Shown here piece after piece: positions 17,679 through 26,250 of a stretch of 64,000 nt of DNA; positions within the stretch are counted from its first letter, which is position 1, and each line of letters opens with the position of its first letter. A program made the translations under genes and the position numbers. The DNA comes from Rhizobium sp. P38BS-XIX (GTDB lineage Bacteria > Pseudomonadota > Alphaproteobacteria > Rhizobiales > Rhizobiaceae). The DNA lies in the NCBI RefSeq assembly GCF_012641435.1, contig NZ_JABAIJ010000001.1, forward strand, positions 1 to 64,000. Direction: 5' to 3'. Under the pieces are notes generated by a model. That model was not told the DNA's origin, made no database searches, and saw only the letters and a list, made by a program, of their open reading frames with translations.

Positions 17679-20660
17679 ATGCGTCTTTCCCGAACGACAG
17701 TTTCAAATGCGTCATCAGGCGTACAGCCGGAGGGCGAACTCAACCAGGAGCAGGCAGCCGAAGAGGCGCGCCGGGCCGAGCAGATCGCTGCACGTCGGGC
17801 ATTCCTGGAAGAAAAGATCCGCAATGCCCGCGAAGGCAAGCGCAAGGCTGAAGAGCAGCGTCGCGCGGAAGAGTTGCGTCGTGCCGAAGAGCTGAGGCAC
17901 CGCACAGCGGCTGCGCCAAAGCCGGTTGTCGAGGCTCTGCAGGCAAAGCCCGCCGAGAGCGCTCCAGTGATGCCTGTCCTGCCGCAGGGCATATCGGCCG
18001 AGGATCTGGCTTCCCCGGGCTGGCAGAACGCGTTCCTGATGGGGCCGAACGTGCGCTTCACCCGCACGCGCGAAAACGAGATCATTGGTCGTCGTCCGCC
18101 GGCCGAGCCTCAGGTCGAGGTCGCGCCGCAGGTTTCCGCCCATGCCGCCATGCGCCTGATGGAGCCTCCGGTCATCGAGACGCCGATCGTCACGGCACCG
18201 GTGGTCGAGACCCCGGTGACAACAGTTGCGCCCCAGCTAGCGCAATATGCCGAATTCCACCTGCCGCCGCTTGAGGACATGCCTTTTGCGGTTGGGGGCT
18301 ACATGCCCTCCGTAATCAAGAAATCTCCGGCAACCGAGCCGGACGCATTGGAGATGACCGTTATCGCTACCGCATTTTCGAAGGCTCCCGCGATCGCGCT
18401 GGATGCTTCCCCTGTATCGTCAAGTGTTCCTGAGTCTGTTGCCGCGCCTGTGGTCGAGTCGCGGCTTACCCATCTTTCCGATTTCGCCTTCTGGGATGCC
18501 ATGCCATTCGAAGGTGAATTCGTGTCCGCCATCCGGGGCGTGCCCGTCCAGCCTGTCGTACTGCCCGAGATTCAGATCGAAGCCGAATCGATCGTTGCCA
18601 AATTCCGCATCGTGGAATGCCGCAAGCCTGCCTCGATGATCGAGATCCAGCCATCCGTCTCTGAGGTTATTGCTCCCTTCGAGCCCGTCCTCAACCTCGC
18701 GCCGGTCGCGGCCAGCACACCCGCCATGGACGAGCTTGCGGCTTGGGAAGCTTCTGTATTGGTCACCGTCGCAGACCCGGTCGTCGACGTTGTTGTGCCT
18801 GTTGTTGCGGAACCGCAAATCGCGGTCGAGGCCGCAATGTTCGTTCCTCCGGCGTTTGTAACCGCAGTCTATGGTTCGGCGGCCGCTCCCGTTGTCGAAG
18901 CGCGCCCGGCGCCGATGGTTCTGGCACCAATGCCGACCAAGGTCGCGGCTGTCGCGCCTGCCGAGCCTGTGGCCAAAGCAACGCCGACCATGCCGGCTGT
19001 CGAAGCTGCTGCTCAGCGCTTGATCGATGCGCCGCCTTCACGGGTTGTCCCACGTCGTCCTGCATCGCTGACGCCTCCGGAATGGCGCCCGATCGCCCCC
19101 AGTGTCGATGGCGAGTATGAGTTGCCGCCGCGTGAACTGCTGCAGGAGCCGGCGGCTCGCACCGGCGTAATCATGACGCAGGAAACCCTGGAGCAGAATG
19201 CCGGCCTGCTGGAAAGCGTGCTTGAAGATTTCGGCGTCAAGGGCGAGATCATCCATGTGCGTCCCGGCCCTGTCGTCACGCTTTATGAATTCGAGCCGGC
19301 GCCCGGCGTTAAATCCTCGCGCGTCATCAACCTTGCCGACGATATCGCCCGTTCGATGTCGGCCCTTTCGGCCCGCGTTGCCGTCGTTCCCGGCCGTAAC
19401 GTCATCGGCATCGAACTGCCGAACGTCAACCGCGAGACCGTCTATTTCCGTGAGATGATCGATTCGCCCGATTTCGAGAAGAGCGGCTACAAGCTGGCGC
19501 TCGGCCTCGGCAAGACCATCGGCGGCGAGCCCGTCATCGCGGAACTTGCGAAGATGCCGCATCTGCTCGTTGCCGGCACCACCGGTTCGGGCAAGTCCGT
19601 CGCGATCAACACGATGATCCTGTCGTTGCTCTATCGCATGACGCCGGAACAGTGCCGCCTGATCATGGTCGATCCGAAGATGCTGGAACTGTCCGTCTAT
19701 GACGGCATCCCGCACCTTCTGACCCCCGTCGTTACCGATCCCAAGAAGGCCGTCATGGCGCTGAAGTGGGCGGTGCGCGAAATGGAGGATCGCTACAAGA
19801 AGATGTCGCGCCTCGGCGTGCGCAACATCGACGGCTATAACAGCCGCGTCGCCTCCGCCAAGGAAAAGGGTGAGACGATCCACGTCATGGTCCAGACCGG
19901 CTTCGACAAGGGCACCGGTGCCCCGATCGAGGAGAGCCAGGAAATGGACCTGACGCCAATGCCCTATATCGTCGTCATCGTCGACGAAATGGCAGACCTG
20001 ATGATGGTCGCCGGCAAGGAAATCGAAGGGGCGATCCAGCGTCTGGCGCAGATGGCGCGTGCCGCCGGTATCCACCTGATCATGGCGACGCAGCGTCCAT
20101 CGGTCGACGTCATCACCGGCACGATCAAGGCGAACTTCCCGACGCGCATTTCCTTCCAGGTGACGTCGAAGATCGACAGCCGCACTATCCTTGGCGAACA
20201 GGGTGCCGAACAGCTCCTCGGCCAGGGCGACATGCTGCACATGGCCGGCGGCGGCCGCATCTCCCGCGTTCACGGCCCCTTCGTCTCCGACGAGGAAGTC
20301 GAAAAGGTCGTGGCGCACCTCAAGCTGCAGGGCCGGCCGGAATATCTCGATACGGTCACGGCCGACGAGGAAGAGGAAGACGAGGAAGAAGATACGGCCG
20401 TGTTCGACAAGGGCGCGATTGCCTCGGAAGATGGCGACGATCTCTACGAACAGGCGATCAAGGTCGTCATGCGCGACAAGAAGTGCTCGACCTCCTATAT
20501 CCAGCGTCGCCTGGGCATTGGCTACAACCGCGCCGCCTCGCTCGTCGAGCGCATGGAAAAGGACGGTCTGGTGGGTCCGGCCAACCACGTCGGCAAGCGT
20601 GAGATCATCACCGGCAACCGCAATGGCGGCGGTAATTCCAGCCAGGAAGATTTCGATTGA
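17679..20660 (+). CDS. ftsK: FtsK-type DNA translocase without a visible membrane domain
   Basis: A 993-residue protein. Residues about 20-75 are a charged, coiled-coil-like Arg/Glu/Ala stretch. Residues about 90-455 are a long Pro/Val/Ala-rich, probably disordered linker. The motor follows: an alpha domain, then Walker A GTTGSGKS at 633-640 and Walker B VIVDE with the acidic pair at 769-770. An acidic run (residues about 893-920) leads to the C-terminal gamma winged helix (about 920-975), which reads orientation sequences on DNA. The family pumps chromosome DNA at the septum and activates XerCD. Canonical FtsK has four N-terminal membrane helices, and none can be seen here. Rhizobia often encode two FtsK-like proteins, so a second, membrane-anchored copy probably exists elsewhere. 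A terminator follows. Confidence 0.93.
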   Translation: MRLSRTTVSNASSGVQPEGELNQEQAAEEARRAEQIAARRAFLEEKIRNAREGKRKAEEQRRAEELRRAEELRHRTAAAPKPVVEALQAKPAESAPVMPVLPQGISAEDLASPGWQNAFLMGPNVRFTRTRENEIIGRRPPAEPQVEVAPQVSAHAAMRLMEPPVIETPIVTAPVVETPVTTVAPQLAQYAEFHLPPLEDMPFAVGGYMPSVIKKSPATEPDALEMTVIATAFSKAPAIALDASPVSSSVPESVAAPVVESRLTHLSDFAFWDAMPFEGEFVSAIRGVPVQPVVLPEIQIEAESIVAKFRIVECRKPASMIEIQPSVSEVIAPFEPVLNLAPVAASTPAMDELAAWEASVLVTVADPVVDVVVPVVAEPQIAVEAAMFVPPAFVTAVYGSAAAPVVEARPAPMVLAPMPTKVAAVAPAEPVAKATPTMPAVEAAAQRLIDAPPSRVVPRRPASLTPPEWRPIAPSVDGEYELPPRELLQEPAARTGVIMTQETLEQNAGLLESVLEDFGVKGEIIHVRPGPVVTLYEFEPAPGVKSSRVINLADDIARSMSALSARVAVVPGRNVIGIELPNVNRETVYFREMIDSPDFEKSGYKLALGLGKTIGGEPVIAELAKMPHLLVAGTTGSGKSVAINTMILSLLYRMTPEQCRLIMVDPKMLELSVYDGIPHLLTPVVTDPKKAVMALKWAVREMEDRYKKMSRLGVRNIDGYNSRVASAKEKGETIHVMVQTGFDKGTGAPIEESQEMDLTPMPYIVVIVDEMADLMMVAGKEIEGAIQRLAQMARAAGIHLIMATQRPSVDVITGTIKANFPTRISFQVTSKIDSRTILGEQGAEQLLGQGDMLHMAGGGRISRVHGPFVSDEEVEKVVAHLKLQGRPEYLDTVTADEEEEDEEEDTAVFDKGAIASEDGDDLYEQAIKVVMRDKKCSTSYIQRRLGIGYNRAASLVERMEKDGLVGPANHVGKREIITGNRNGGGNSSQEDFD

Positions 20661-20703
20661 TCTGACCGGCAGCCAGATCGGAACGACATCGTGACAAGAT
20701 AGA

Positions 20704-20737
20704 AAGCGGCTTTCCAATGGAAGGCCGCTTCTTTTTT
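20704..20737 (+). terminator. Rho-independent terminator after ftsK
   Basis: A 12-bp stem (20704-20715 with 20719-20730, AAGCGGCTTTCC against GGAAGGCCGCTT, one G-T pair) with a 3-base loop is followed by CTTTTTTG. It lies between ftsK (+) and the convergent MOSC gene (-). Confidence 0.85.
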
Positions 20738-20738
20738 G

Positions 20739-21290
20739 TCAGACACGCTCGAGCTTGATGTGCGGCAATGGCGGTAGCTCGACATGGATGGTGTCATCGC
20801 GCCGTACGCGGCCACCCTGCGAGACGATACCCATAATGCCGGCCTTGCGGATCAAGCCGCCATCCGCATCCTTGTCGAGCACGGCATGCAGCAGGCCCTT
20901 CTGGAAATTATCGATCTGCTTGCAGGGATTGCGCAAGCCCGTCACCTCGACGATGGCATCCTTGCCGATATGGAGGCGCGTGCCTTGCGGCAGCGAAAGC
21001 AGGTCGATCCCTCTGGTCACGATATTCTCGCCCATATCGCCCGCCGAAACGGAAAATCCCTTTTCCGTGAGTTCGTCGAACAGCTCTTCATGGATGATAT
21101 GCACCTGGCGCAGATTGGGCTGGGTCGGATCGACCGCGACGCGGGAACGATGCTTCACCGTCACCCCCATATGCGCGTCACCCTCTACGCCGAGCCCCGT
21201 CAGCAGCTGGATATGATCTTTGATCTGCTTGCTGAACTCGTGCACGCCGCTGCTGCTGACCGACGTTACATATATGCGCTTGTCGCCCAT
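20739..21290 (-). CDS. MOSC domain protein
   Basis: A 183-residue single MOSC domain, a fold related to the C-terminus of molybdenum cofactor sulfurases. The family's conserved cysteine is in GLRNPCKQID (near residue 120), with GDMGENIVTRGIDL and an early GLGVEGDAHMG segment also typical. Such proteins are thought to handle sulfur or Moco-bound substrates; the actual reaction is unknown. I prefer the start MGDKRIYVTS at 21290, because GGAAGG sits about 7 bases upstream, rather than the ATG 5 codons earlier. It is divergent from a GntR regulator across a palindrome that could control both genes. Confidence 0.88.
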   Translation of the reverse strand: MGDKRIYVTSVSSSGVHEFSKQIKDHIQLLTGLGVEGDAHMGVTVKHRSRVAVDPTQPNLRQVHIIHEELFDELTEKGFSVSAGDMGENIVTRGIDLLSLPQGTRLHIGKDAIVEVTGLRNPCKQIDNFQKGLLHAVLDKDADGGLIRKAGIMGIVSQGGRVRRDDTIHVELPPLPHIKLERV

Positions 21291-21324
21291 GCCGAACCCT
21301 TCCATAAACGATCGAGATCTTTAT

Positions 21325-21344
21325 AAATTGGTATATACCAATTT
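21325..21344. promoter_or_regulatory. Probable GntR (HutC/PhnF-type) operator
   Basis: AAATTGGTATATACCAATTT is a perfect 20-bp palindrome. Its core, TGGTATATACCA, closely resembles the TGGTATAGACCA-like operators known for HutC-subfamily GntR repressors such as PhnF and NagR. It lies 18 bases before the GntR start codon and 34 bases before the MOSC start on the other strand, placed to autoregulate the former and control the latter. Confidence 0.8.
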
Positions 21345-21362
21345 CAAGGCGACAGATTTGTG

Positions 21363-22097
21363 ATGGTAGAGAAAATTCGACAGGACGAAGACGTAAAAAC
21401 TGGGGGAGGCTGGGCGACCGTTGCCGCGGAACTCAGACGCGCCATCGATGATGGCCAGCATGCGCCGGGTAGCCGGCTGCCGAGCGAGCGCGCTCTATCC
21501 GAACAATTCGGTGTCTCCAGGGTGACGATGCGGCGGGCGATCGCCGAACTGGAGGGGGAGGGGCTGCTGCGTGTCGCGCGTGGCAGTGGCGCCTATGTCC
21601 GCGCCGATATGCCCGTTCGTTTCCAGTTGGGCGACAAGGTGCGCTTCAGCAAGGACTTGACCGCGACAGACGCCAACCTCACGCGCAAGGTTATCTCGGC
21701 GAAGGAGGTTCCGGCGACCGCCGATATCGCCGCAAGGCTGAATTTGCAGCCGGGCGAGATCGTGCTGGATATGTGCGTCGTCGCCTATGCCGATGCGCTT
21801 CCCGTCTCGGTGGTCATGCGCAGCTGCTCAGCTAAGCGCTTCGCCGGCTTGGCAGAGAAGTTCGCTGCAATGGGTTCGTTTACGGCGGCGCTGAAGGAGT
21901 ACGGCGTGACGGATTACTGGCGACGTTCCACCGACATCACGGCACGCATGCCGACGGAAGCCGAGGCGCGACTTCTGCAGCAATCGCGTTTGACCCCTGT
22001 GCTTGCTTACGCCGGCGAAGATATCGATGCCGGTGGCACGATCATCTCATGCCAGATCGGCTGCTTCGCCTCGGAGCGGGTCGTCGTGACTGTCTAG
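21363..22097 (+). CDS. GntR-family regulator, HutC/PhnF type with UTRA domain
   Basis: A 244-residue transcription factor. The N-terminal winged helix (about residues 17-80) contains PSERALSEQFGVSRVTMRRAI and GLLRVARGSGAYV, a standard GntR motif. The C-terminal UTRA domain (about 95-240) includes SVVMRSCSAKRF and DYWRRSTDITARMPTEAEA, which resembles PhnF regulators of phosphonate genes. No phn genes are nearby, so the ligand is open. ATG at 21363 is preferred over the preceding GTG; the Shine-Dalgarno (AAGG) is weak. It converges with the flavoprotein gene, stops 4 bases apart. Confidence 0.92.
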   Translation: MVEKIRQDEDVKTGGGWATVAAELRRAIDDGQHAPGSRLPSERALSEQFGVSRVTMRRAIAELEGEGLLRVARGSGAYVRADMPVRFQLGDKVRFSKDLTATDANLTRKVISAKEVPATADIAARLNLQPGEIVLDMCVVAYADALPVSVVMRSCSAKRFAGLAEKFAAMGSFTAALKEYGVTDYWRRSTDITARMPTEAEARLLQQSRLTPVLAYAGEDIDAGGTIISCQIGCFASERVVVTV

Positions 22098-22101
22098 GGG
22101 A

Positions 22102-23532
22102 TCAGACCTTGAGAACCTTGCCGGGATTCATGATGCCGGCCGGGTCGAAGGCCGTCTTGATCCGGTGCATCAGGTCGATCTCGATATCGGAGCGGATCGA
22201 GGCAAGCTCGTCGCGCTTCAGCTGGCCGATACCATGCTCGGCGGAGATCGAGCCGCCATGCTGTAGCACCAGACCGTGCACAATCTTGTTGATCTCGCGC
22301 CAGCGGCCGATGAACTCCGCTTTGTCGGCGCCGACGGGCTGCGAGATGTTGTAATGGATATTGCCGTCGCCCATATGACCGAAGGCGCAGACGCGCGCGC
22401 CCGGCATGGCGGCAACGACGGCCTTTTCGGCCTCCGCCATGAATTGCGGGATCTGCGCCACCGGCACCGAAACGTCGTGCTTGATCGAGCCGCCTTCCGG
22501 CTTTTGCGCGTCCGACATGCTCTCGCGCATATGCCAGATGGCCTTTTGCTGGGCTTCCGAGCTGGCGATGGTCGCATCCTGGATCAGGCCGGCCTCATAG
22601 CCCTGTTCGAGCAGTGCCGTCATCATCCGCTCGGCCGTCTCGGCTGAATCGGAGGTAGAGATGTCGATCAGCACATACCAGGGATGGGCAGTCTCAAGCG
22701 GATCGCGCACGCCGGGGATATGCCGTGTCGTGAACTCGACGCCGATGCGTGGCATCAGCTCGAAGCCCGTCAGCGCCGGGCCGCAGAGGCTCGAGGCATT
22801 CTTGAACAGGGTCAGCGCATCATCGACGGATTGCAGGCCGGCGAAGGCCACCTGATGGCCGAGCGGTTGCGGAAAGAGCTTCAGCACCGCGCCAGTGATG
22901 ACGCCGAGCGTGCCTTCGGCGCCGATGAAGAGATCGCGCAGATCGTAGCCGGTATTGTCCTTTTTCAGGCGGCGCAACCCGTTCCAGATTTCGCCCGTGG
23001 GCAACACGACTTCAAGGCCGAGGCAGAGCTGGCGCATGTTGCCATAGGCAAGAACGGCCGTACCGCCGGCATTGGTGGACAGGTTGCCGGCAATGCGGCA
23101 GGAGCCTTCGGAGCCGAGCGAAAGCGGGAACATGCGGCCATGCTCGGCCGCTGCCTTGTGCACATCGGCGAGAATGCAGCCGCCGTCGACGATCATGGTG
23201 TTGCCGACCGGATCGATATCGCGAACGCGGTTCATACGCTCCAGCGACAGGATGATGTCGGAGCCACCCTCGCGGGGCGTCTGCCCGCCGACAAGGCCGG
23301 TGTTGCCGGTCTGGGGTACGATGGCCGTACCGGCCTCGCTTGCCAGTTTCAGGATCGCGGACACCTCTTCCACCGAGCCGGGCTTCAGCAGCATGGGTGA
23401 CGAGCCGTGATAGAGGCCGCGATTTTCCACGAGATGCGGCGCGATTTCCGCCGGGTCCCGCACGGCATGGTTTTCGCCGACGATGGCGGCGAAGCGATCG
23501 AGAAGGTCGGAAGAAAGGGCGGAGCTGCTCAT
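22102..23532 (-). CDS. FAD-linked D-2-hydroxyacid dehydrogenase (GlcD/D2HGDH-like)
   Basis: A 476-residue flavoprotein of the VAO/PCMH type. The FAD-binding half contains IVPQTGNTGLVGGQTP (near residue 75) and SLGSEGSCRIAGNLSTNAGG (near 140). The C-terminal half has the metal/substrate motifs AFGHMGDGNIHYN (near 388) and GGSISAEHGIGQLKRDEL (near 430). These features fit D-2-hydroxyglutarate or D-lactate dehydrogenases, which pass electrons to a carrier such as ETF or the respiratory chain; the precise substrate is not determinable. It starts 33 bases after tsaC on the same strand, suggesting one transcript. Confidence 0.92.
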   Translation of the reverse strand: MSSSALSSDLLDRFAAIVGENHAVRDPAEIAPHLVENRGLYHGSSPMLLKPGSVEEVSAILKLASEAGTAIVPQTGNTGLVGGQTPREGGSDIILSLERMNRVRDIDPVGNTMIVDGGCILADVHKAAAEHGRMFPLSLGSEGSCRIAGNLSTNAGGTAVLAYGNMRQLCLGLEVVLPTGEIWNGLRRLKKDNTGYDLRDLFIGAEGTLGVITGAVLKLFPQPLGHQVAFAGLQSVDDALTLFKNASSLCGPALTGFELMPRIGVEFTTRHIPGVRDPLETAHPWYVLIDISTSDSAETAERMMTALLEQGYEAGLIQDATIASSEAQQKAIWHMRESMSDAQKPEGGSIKHDVSVPVAQIPQFMAEAEKAVVAAMPGARVCAFGHMGDGNIHYNISQPVGADKAEFIGRWREINKIVHGLVLQHGGSISAEHGIGQLKRDELASIRSDIEIDLMHRIKTAFDPAGIMNPGKVLKV

Positions 23533-23565
23533 GGCGTGTCCTTTGCCTGATAAGGTCGGGCTGAT

Positions 23566-24540
23566 TTATTCTCTGGGTGCGGCCGCGCGGCGCAGCCGGT
23601 CGTTGATGGCCTCGCCGAGGCCTTCGTCGGGAATATGTGAAAAGGCAATCGTCGCAGCGCCGGTGGCATCGGCGCGCTTCATGAAGTCGAAGAGGTTTGC
23701 GGCGGCTTCGGAAAGATCGCCGGCAGCGCTCAGATCGAGCACGGCGACGGCCTTTTCGATGCCGGTAATGTCAGGCGTACCAAAGCGGATCAGCGTCTCG
23801 TTTGCGGAAACGTCCGTTGCATCCAGCCGCACGGCCGCTCCCGGCGCATAATGCGAAGCCATCATGCCGGGCGCCTCGATGGCAGCCGAAGCCTTCTTCT
23901 TGCGCTTCAGCGCCTTGCCGGCCACGCGCTCGATTTCGCTGGCCGCAAGGCCGCCGGGCCGTAGGAGGCGCATCTCGCCATCCTCGACCTTGACGATGGT
24001 CGACTCCACGCCGACAACGGATGCTCCTGCATCCAGAATGAGGGTAATCCGCTCACCGAGATCGTCGTCGACGTGATCGGCGCTGGTGGCGCTGATCTTG
24101 CCTGACGTATTGGCGCTCGGCGCTGCAAGCGGGCGGTCGAAGGCGCGGATCAGGTCTCCGGCAAAACCTTGCGGCACGCGAATGCCAACAGTGTCGAGAC
24201 CGGCAGTTGCCAGCGGATGAATGCCGCTATCGGGTCTGAGCGGCAGCACCAGCGTCAACGGGCCGGGCCAGAAGGCTTCCGCGAGCTTGCGCGAGATGGG
24301 GTCGAAGATGGCATAGCGCTCGGCCATGGCGAGATCGCTCATATGGCAGATCAATGGATTGAAGCGCGGCCGCCCCTTTGTCTCATAGATCCGGGTAATG
24401 GCAGTGGGGTTGGTGGCATCGGCGGCGAGACCATAAACCGTCTCTGTCGGTAGCCCGATCGGCAGACCCTCGGCAAGGGTTGCCGTTGCGACGTCGATCG
24501 CGGTTTGCGGATGTTCGAGAATGTCTATGTGTCGTGCCAT
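23566..24540 (-). CDS. tsaC: L-threonylcarbamoyladenylate synthase (Sua5/TsaC)
   Basis: A 324-residue enzyme that makes threonylcarbamoyl-AMP from threonine, bicarbonate and ATP for the t6A modification of tRNA position 37. The YrdC domain (about 10-200) contains GLPTETVYGLAADA, YETKGRPRFNPLI and WPGPLTLVLP. A linker (LRPGGLAASEIE) leads to the C-terminal Sua5 domain (about 225-320, from APGMMASHYAPG). The length and two-domain plan identify the Sua5 form rather than the short TsaC. It is upstream of, and probably co-transcribed with, the FAD dehydrogenase. Confidence 0.94.
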   Translation of the reverse strand: MARHIDILEHPQTAIDVATATLAEGLPIGLPTETVYGLAADATNPTAITRIYETKGRPRFNPLICHMSDLAMAERYAIFDPISRKLAEAFWPGPLTLVLPLRPDSGIHPLATAGLDTVGIRVPQGFAGDLIRAFDRPLAAPSANTSGKISATSADHVDDDLGERITLILDAGASVVGVESTIVKVEDGEMRLLRPGGLAASEIERVAGKALKRKKKASAAIEAPGMMASHYAPGAAVRLDATDVSANETLIRFGTPDITGIEKAVAVLDLSAAGDLSEAAANLFDFMKRADATGAATIAFSHIPDEGLGEAINDRLRRAAAPRE

Positions 24541-24599
24541 GGCCTGCCTGCTTGCAGTTCAGGCCGTTTCTTATGCCCTTCGAGTTTTCGGATCAATCG

Positions 24600-25217
24600 T
24601 CAAAGCTGGCGAATGATGTCGCGAAGCTGCTCGTTGCGGGCGCCGAGCAAAAGAACATTGCGGATGGCGATCTGCGGATCATGGGTGTGGAACAGGACGC
24701 CGTTGCCTCTGATATCGCGATTGATCGTCAGCTTCTTGTCTTCCGCCTGTTTGTCCGGATGGACGGCGACGGCGAAATACATCCGCGAATATTTAAGGCT
24801 GATGTCCTCGAAGAAGTTTTCTTCCTGGCCGATGCGGGCGAAGAAATTGGCGATATAGAAGGCCCAGTTCACTTCCTCGTATTGAGCGAACTGCGTCCGT
24901 GCCGCGGTCACATGGCAATAACCGAGATGCGGTGAGTCTTTCAGCGTGTGGTGAAAGATGAGCTTCGGGAAACGAATGGATTGGTGGAAGCTGTTGAGCC
25001 GGTCGTGGGTCTTTTCGCCGGCGCTGAGCAGCTTCATCGCCGTCCGTTCCGCCACCTCCTGATGGCTCATGTAACGCCGTTCCTCGGCGAGCCAATGCGC
25101 TCTGTCGCGGGTGATGCGACCGGTGCGCAGGAATTCGCTATGCCCCGTTGTCGATGCCACTGGCGTCGGCTCGGGGTCGGCGGGCTTCCCAGCGTCGAAA
25201 TATCTGAGTTTTGCCAT
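24600..25217 (-). CDS. Conserved hypothetical protein (rhizobial)
   Basis: A 205-residue soluble protein I cannot name with confidence; it may belong to a rhizobial domain-of-unknown-function family (possibly DUF6656). It has no signal peptide and no membrane segment. The core is rich in His and aromatic residues (LIFHHTLKDSPHLGYCHV, NWAFYIANFFARIG), and the final 30 residues form a probable helix. The start at 25217 gives MAKLRYFDAG. It lies 59 bases upstream of tsaC on the same strand, so it may lead that operon. Coding support is the length, conserved-looking codon use and lack of any competing frame. Confidence 0.75.
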   Translation of the reverse strand: MAKLRYFDAGKPADPEPTPVASTTGHSEFLRTGRITRDRAHWLAEERRYMSHQEVAERTAMKLLSAGEKTHDRLNSFHQSIRFPKLIFHHTLKDSPHLGYCHVTAARTQFAQYEEVNWAFYIANFFARIGQEENFFEDISLKYSRMYFAVAVHPDKQAEDKKLTINRDIRGNGVLFHTHDPQIAIRNVLLLGARNEQLRDIIRQL

Positions 25218-25317
25218 GCCGGCTCTCGCTATAGAGGTCTGGAGACTGCATGATAAACTGTCTGGCTTGAGCCGAGCTTAACCGCGACCTGAGCCGAATT
25301 TCAAGGAGATTGACGAC

Positions 25318-25731
25318 ATGCCGGGAATGACCGATCTCAAACTGCTTCTGTCCGGCATGCGGCCCAATCTGATCGAGGGCGAGTTCGTCTATTGCGGTGT
25401 ACCGTCGTCGTCGCTTGCCGACTATGTTCACCTCGAACCTGTCGGCGTCTTTCGTGAAAAAGAGGGAGCAACCTTGATCCTTCCGCTTGAAACCGCACGG
25501 CAGGCGGGTCTGGCGACGGCGCCCGTGATGCGCATGATCACCCTCGATGTTCACTCCTCGCTGGAAGCCGTGGGTCTGACCGCAGCCTTTGCCACAGCGT
25601 TGGGAAACGAGGGCATCAGCGCCAATGTCGTCGCGGCTTTTTACCACGACCACATCTTCGTGCCGACGGTCGATGCCGAGCGGGCGATGGCGGCGCTGCG
25701 GGCGCTTTCGGCAGCGCAGACGGCACCCTGA
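25318..25731 (+). CDS. ACT-domain protein
   Basis: A 137-residue protein of the small ACT-like family (COG3602 type): an N-terminal domain with FVYCGVPSSS and VGVFREKEGATLILPLETA, then an ACT-type half (about 65-130) with ITLDVHSSLEAVGLTAAFATALGNEGIS and FYHDHIFVPTVDAERAMAAL. ACT domains usually bind amino acids; no specific ligand is known for this family. The start is supported by AAGGAGAT about 7 bases upstream. It appears monocistronic, with the B12 riboswitch following about 235 bases downstream. Confidence 0.88.
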   Translation: MPGMTDLKLLLSGMRPNLIEGEFVYCGVPSSSLADYVHLEPVGVFREKEGATLILPLETARQAGLATAPVMRMITLDVHSSLEAVGLTAAFATALGNEGISANVVAAFYHDHIFVPTVDAERAMAALRALSAAQTAP

Positions 25732-25965
25732 TAGCCGGAGTTCAGCCGCTCTGTCGCAATCAGAATAAAGCGTCATAAAGGCTGAGCGGCCGGATCGGAT
25801 TTTACCGTTCGGGCCGTCATTCCTAAAGGATTGAATTACCTTTCTATATCGGCTCTTTTTATCGCTTTTCCGAGCCCGTTTTTCAAACGTCGGCAATTTC
25901 GAAGCGGATGTCGCATTGTAGCGCAGTCGGCGACACGGCCGAGGGATATGATGTGATCAATCTCA

Positions 25966-26140
25966 AGGTGCCGTCTATTAGGGAGACGGAGAATTGGGAA
26001 GCCGGTCAAAATCCGGCGCTGCCCCCGCAACGGTGGTGGAGTGAGGCATGGCGAAAAAAGCCACTGGGTCGGCCGACCTGGGAAGGTGCCATGGGGTCCT
26101 GGAAACAGGGCCGCTCCAGAGCCCGGAAACCAGCCTTGGG
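25966..26140 (+). promoter_or_regulatory. Cobalamin (B12) riboswitch
   Basis: The leader carries the hallmark elements in order: a 5' AGGTGCCGT arm, GGGAAGCCGGTCAAAATCCG at 25997-26016, GCGCTGCCCCCGCAACGGT right after it (the B12 box core), GCCACTGGG near 26060, CTGGGAAGGTGCC near 26079 and AGCCCGGAAACCAGCC near 26120. This is the class that usually lowers expression when adenosyl- or methylcobalamin is bound. The stretch 25732-25965 before it holds no convincing gene and presumably carries the promoter. About 110 bases separate the aptamer from the gbcA start; they include a GACCGC/GCGGTC hairpin (26156-26172) without a T-run, so control may be at translation. Confidence 0.93.
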
Positions 26141-26250
26141 CACATATGGTTTACTGACCGCGGCGGGCGGTCGGGACATTGCTTTCGGCTGTCTTCAAGC
26201 GGCCTCGCATGTCCTTCGTTCGCCTCTCGGTACTGCGCAAGGATAGGCAA

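Noticed and set aside
19038..20717. Long antisense open frame across ftsK (559 codons, minus strand)
   Set aside because: Its composition (repeated His/Arg/Asp clusters) is typical of reversed codons, and it lies entirely opposite the conserved FtsK motor.
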